A stretch of 64,000 nt of DNA from Sympetrum striolatum (lineage: Eukaryota; Arthropoda; Insecta; Odonata; Libellulidae): positions 86,430,615 through 86,494,614 of the forward strand of contig OX388346.1 in assembly GCA_947579665.1 (NCBI GenBank), given 5' to 3'. The notes under the pieces are model-generated. The model was not told where the DNA came from. It was given only the letters and a program-made list of their open reading frames with translations, and searched no databases. Each line of letters opens with the position of its first letter. Position 1 is the stretch's first letter. The translations under genes and the position numbers were made by a program. Shown here one piece after another: positions 59,881-64,000 of the stretch.

Positions 59881-60560
59881 AAACTCACCGTTTGCCCTCG
59901 AATTCTTCGGGATCTAGCCGCAGGTGAGGAGCCGCTGGGAGCAGGCTAGAGAATGTTTACCTCCCTTCCGAAGATAAGTTCCACTATGAAGACCTCTGTT
60001 CTTCCCCTACGTCCCCCTCTCCTCCCTTCCCTCACTCAAAAACACAACATTAACTCGCTCTTCTTCGCCAACATTGCAATAAAACCGTCTTCTTGAGGGG
60101 ACGTGCTGCAGGAACGAGTCGCTGCGCCGTGGATTCGATGAAAACCAGCCTCACTTCAACTCACGCGAAAACCGGGCGGCCTTAGTGCCGACAATTGTGT
60201 CTAGCGCTCCTCCTTTTTTTCTTGGAATGTTTTTACGCTCTCTCGGAGTCCTCGCACGTCAGAGACGCGATTAGATAACTCCCTGCGAGGCCCTCCCTCA
60301 GGAGGAAGGCATCCCTAGCACTGTCTTCTCTCCACGGGCTGCACAGGTTCTATCGGCAGTCGTACCACTCACCAGCACACCTTCAGGAGTGGAGCTGCAC
60401 TGGGAAGAGGACCTTTTTGCCTCGGAGTCCAGTCACATGACCGGTTTCCGCGCCCTACTGCCTCAGCGTGTCGTCCAATCAGATCTCTTCATTATCTTTC
60501 CGACTCTCTCACCTTCTCTGTCTCGGCCGCACGAAAGAGAGGACGGTCTGGAAAAGGAAG
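59881..60560 (-). promoter_or_regulatory. G+C-rich promoter-like block with NF-Y box
   Basis: Strong contrast in G+C and CpG to its flanks. It carries a perfect CCAATCAG NF-Y site (60475-60482). On the minus strand two good donors follow: CTG|GTGAGTGG (exon side ending 60373) and ACG|GTGAGTTTT (exon side ending 59889). This fits a non-coding first exon of a minus-strand gene, possibly a distal promoter of the TSR gene 28 kb downstream. A plus-strand donor (GCAG|GTGAGG near 59922) is also present, so orientation is not certain. No signal peptide or domain is seen. Confidence 0.45.
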
Positions 60561-60585
60561 AAGCCCGGGAGATGGAGTTCCGTTC

Positions 60586-60745
60586 CATGTGGAGTACGAC
60601 TTTTGTTTACAAAAATAAAAATAATAGTTGATCTAATATTTTAATTTATGCGAAACCGCAAAATACGGTATTAATAAGTATTTTGTGGCTGTGTATAAAT
60701 TAAAATATCAGATCTATTATTGTTTTTATTTTTATAATGATCTTC
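60586..60745. repeat. Imperfect foldback repeat
   Basis: Arms near 60611-60648 and 60695-60733 (aaaaataaaaataatag... and ...ctattattgtttttattttt) pair with several mismatches; the outer parts carry ttccatgtgg and atcttccacc. Around the turn there is gcgaaaccgcaaaatacgg. The outer ATTATAAAAATAAA/TTCCAC motifs resemble tails of the hammerhead modules. Confidence 0.6.
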
Positions 60746-61312
60746 CACCAAGTGAAAGTCGAAAACATCATCGCTATCTTTGTTTACACTTTCTGAATAC
60801 CTCACACACTTGTGCATAAGCCGAGTTTTTCAGCGCAGAGGATAAACCCCACTCGGCTTATACTCGAGTATTTGCGGTATCTTCTCTTCTGGATTGCAAT
60901 CACGTAAAAGCCCTGAAATGATAATTTTTAGTTTTTTTTTGGCAATTGATTTACCGGAGCCATTCATTGTTGAGGGAAGAGAAGAACCAGTTTCTCATTT
61001 TCTGAAGAAGCAGAACAGTAATTGGCATAACAAGCAATACTTTATGATGATTCCACTGATAAAACGCAGTCTAATATTTTTACGATCAAGTAATCGTTCA
61101 TTTCCAAAGACACATCATTAATATAGTAATAAACTTCTAGTTGGCTGTAGGCTTGGTGGCAGCAATGCTCTACGTAAAAGTTATAAACATCATTAAAATA
61201 CAATACATACATGATAAATAGATAATTCTCATACAATTATTATATCCTTACATACATGTATAATATTTACCTTATAACTAAATTATGCATACAAAATATT
61301 ATCTGTATCTAT

Positions 61313-61763
61313 ACATGGGCGTACCCAGCTTTTGTCCTAGGGGGGGGGGGGGGGAGGGCAATTCGGAAATGCAGAAGGGCCTAAGGGGGGGCAAATCGGG
61401 AATGCAAATAAAAAATTCAACATAAATATAAATTTGCATTTACATGTTCCATTGTTTTTGTGGCGACTTAAAATAGACGTATTTCTGGGAAATTATTTGC
61501 AACTTCAAAATTCCCAAGGAAAGTTCGATTCATTCCATGTAATGCGTTAGTTTACGCACTCGATGTAGGTCAAACGGATATGGTCAAGACGTTTGCATGT
61601 GAATCAAAACATACTTGCCTATAAATTTTACTTTATCTACAATTTCATAAATTCAACAGTAGTTCTGCAAATGCACATAATATTAGATCGAAGGGTCCAG
61701 TGGGGGCTGTCCAGGGGGGGGCAGCTGCCCCCCCCTGCCCCCCCCCCCTCGGTACGCCCATGT
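61313..61763. mobile_element. 451-bp MITE with G and C tracts
   Basis: Terminal inverted repeats ACATGGGCGTACC and GGTACGCCCATGT are flanked by ATCTAT on both sides (61307-61312 and 61764-61769), a likely 6-bp target duplication. Just inside the ends are a poly-G tract (from 61340) and poly-C tracts (to 61748), which could pair. No ORF. Because the flanks are palindromic the exact terminus could shift by one or two bases. Confidence 0.75.
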
Positions 61764-61769
61764 ATCTAT

Positions 61770-64000
61770 ATTTACTGGATTTTTCTGGGTTCATGACAGG
61801 CTTTTCGGATACCGTAGCGGTCACGGGGTAGAACCCAACCGTACATCACCCTGTCAAGCAATCTCTTACTTCTCCAGAGGTCCCTACATTATTAAAAAAC
61901 ATTGAACATTTCTTTTTTAATGATTATCAGGCAGGTTATCAGACAAAGGCCTTAAGAGTGATCCAGGTTACTCATTCCATTCATTTCTGTTGAGGAAAGA
62001 ATACATTGCAATGTCCATTCTCTGCCGTCCATGTTTAATTATAAATTTATGATTATGTTTCCCGTGGAATTCCGGTTTTTCGATTGAATCTTCAAAACTA
62101 TTCCACCCGCCGATACCTATAATGTTGTACATGTAACCTAATTTATTTATTTTTCTTCTTTTTTCTAGTGTATCCCATCCAATAAACTTTACCGTATCGG
62201 TGATTGTCCTTTTTTCCGAATTTGATCATTACGTTTCGAGCTGCTTTTTTTCTATTTTATTTATTCGACAACATTGATACGAATCCCACACGGTTGTTGC
62301 GTATTCAAGAATTCGTCTCGCGAGTAAAGTATATATCCCTTCTCTTTCGCTTTTTATTATCAGATTTATTTTTATTATTACATTACTTACGTGTTACCTT
62401 TCCGAGTTCTAAAGAGTATTTACGTTGTAGCTCAGTGGTCGAAAACAAAAAATTGAAACCAAAATTTTGTTGACCCTACCTTATTGCCGATTGAAACGGA
62501 ATTCTGAATTAAAATTTTAACAGAAGCTCTCTCATAGCTGCTTGAATTCAAGACAACGTTCTAGTCTTACAGTTTCCTTTAAAAAAGTGCATTAAAAGGA
62601 CAGTTCTTTCTATAATGTTTAAAGCAGTTTCACGTAATTGCCATGATCCTGAGTGACTGATAGAGAGCCTGAAATCCCATTGTTGTATAAATATTGCAAA
62701 TATTCAACTGTGATAATTCAAACCCAGTATTATGAAGCATAAAGATTATGTTTATAATACTGAATCGTTTTTCACCTGATGATTTTGCTCGTTTGGTTCA
62801 GGATAGGCTTGAAGTTGAAGAATTTTGCGAAAAATCGAAGACCGGCATTTTTCGTAAAATTTGGTCAGCTTTGACCCCCTGTAGAATTATAATGCGCAGG
62901 AAGCAACAAAAATTATTTTGCAATTAAATGCAGAAATTATTCAAGAATGACTATGCGAAGTTTCAAAGTCCGCACCACTTTCTTATTTTTGGACAGTTTT
63001 TTTCTATTCTAGCCCACTGTGCGCCGCGACTTCCAACAATGGCTCATACTCTGTAATACTCACGAAGGATATTGCTGTTGACTTCGCCTAGTAACGAGAC
63101 GAAGTGGTACTTTTTCTTACCATCGGAGAGTGCCAAAGCGATGCCAATTAGAAAAACGTTTGATAGTTTGGATAATAGAAAACATTAATATCACCAATTT
63201 GAGTTACAATGAGGTATTTACTCGTCCGTTAAAATTGAGAATCTTCAACATACTATGTTTGAAATATAATTTTAAGTATGTAGCCGTAAAGATTGTTCAA
63301 TTAAACTTTTGTGATAAATATTAAATGACTTAGGCAAGTTTTTTAAGTAGTCATCAAAATTTGTTTTATATGAAGTTATTTTTTAAATTGGCCTCAAAGA
63401 TTTTGATCAAATTCATGACGTCACAGTTTTTGAAATTAGAAGTTCTATTCTGACTGATGGAAGCAGCTTTGACAAATATTTTTGCGTCAATTGAAACAAC
63501 TATTTAGTTATTTTAGATAAAAAAAATTAACTCTGTATCTTAATTATTTACGTTGGAATGGCAAAAAATGTCTGAAAGTCACGGTTAAAAGAAAAATACG
63601 AAAGAATTTCGTACTTCGAAAACGAATAAAAAGCCGACACCCAAAGTAGGGTTATTCGGGTAGCCCAAGAAGAGCTCTATCCCTTTGCTTGCGATTATCA
63701 CTACTTTTTGGGACACTCGTGTATAAAAGGCAAAATCTGTCTGTCCGTCCCCTCTCTCTATCTCAGAAACCATTTGTCGTGGAGCTAGGAGACAAACTGC
63801 ATTGCATTTCTAATAAGCTGAAAGCCCCACGAAAACTATTCTCATCTCTATGTAGGCTCGGGTTCAAACCCAGTACTCCTATACGTTTCCATAAGGAATT
63901 CACGTAAAATTCGTTTTTGTATCTTGCAGGCTTTGTTTATTTTACAGAATTAAATTGGAAATAATGGTCCTAAGAAGTCAAGAAAAGTACCAAACGATGG
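61770..64000. other. Mostly unannotated; possible SINE-like remnant at 63690-63905
   Basis: No gene recognised. Near the right edge tgtataaaaggcaaaatctgtc and a B-box-like gggttcaaaccc (from 63861) recall the tRNA-like repeats at 45.6-46.3 kb. Confidence 0.35.

Noticed and set aside
1..64000. CRISPR arrays, operons or bacterial defence systems.
   Set aside because: No spaced direct repeats of that kind. The introns, SINEs and retroelement show a eukaryotic nuclear genome.

Overview
The window looks like an A+T-rich nuclear segment from an arthropod, most likely an insect. The evidence is introns with canonical GT/AG signals, tRNA-derived SINEs with target-site duplications, Tc1-like, pogo-like and foldback DNA elements, and a Penelope-like retroelement. 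I cannot name the species. There are no bacterial-style genes. Almost every ORF above 60 codons is either a chance frame or lies inside a repeat.

Host gene. I assemble one multi-exon gene on the minus strand, read right to left. E1 (32224-32090) has a start codon and an eight-leucine signal peptide and ends in phase 0 at a GAG|GTAAGG donor. E2 (16027-15898) is 130 nt, phase 0 to 1. E3 (10598-10471) is 128 nt, phase 1 to 0. E4 (3751-3435) starts in phase 0 and carries a very basic linker followed by the first half of a thrombospondin type 1 repeat (WSRWSPCSRSC). All four exons have good splice signals and the phases chain without a break. This predicts a secreted, Arg/Lys-rich, TSR-containing protein of at least 236 residues that continues off the left edge. 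A G+C-rich block at 32.2-32.7 kb is the likely promoter. A second G+C-rich block at 59.9-60.5 kb, with a perfect CCAATCAG box, may be a distal promoter of this or another gene. The remainder of 1-32 kb is intron.

Retroelement region. From 43.7 to 49.8 kb lie an interspersed repeat built of two diverged monomers (A-B-A-B), a 333-bp tandem tRNA-like repeat that interrupts it, and a Penelope-like element (47.3-49.8 kb). The element's ORF has reverse transcriptase motifs (ADKG, FDVKDLF, YVDD) and a C-terminal GIY-YIG nuclease. Its 5' part is replaced by an inverted copy of its own 3' end, so hammerhead ribozyme cores face outward at both ends.

Hammerhead modules. Hammerhead-like cores (CUGANGA, stem II, GAAA, short palindromic stem III, NUH) also occur in isolated inverted repeats at 21.8, 27.9 and 51.2 kb, and alone at 35.8 kb. 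Stems I, II and III differ in sequence between copies but keep pairing. Two modules share a downstream tail with the Penelope-like element, so they look like non-autonomous relatives. This is the most interesting feature of the window.

Other repeats: two SINE families (A at 7.6, 12.5 and 28.8 kb; B at 1.4, 39.1 and 56.7 kb, two of the B copies with clear 15-16 bp target duplications), a 77-bp Tc1-like MITE, a pogo-like 1.4-kb element without transposase, a foldback element (41.9-43.2 kb), a 451-bp MITE with G and C tracts, and microsatellites.
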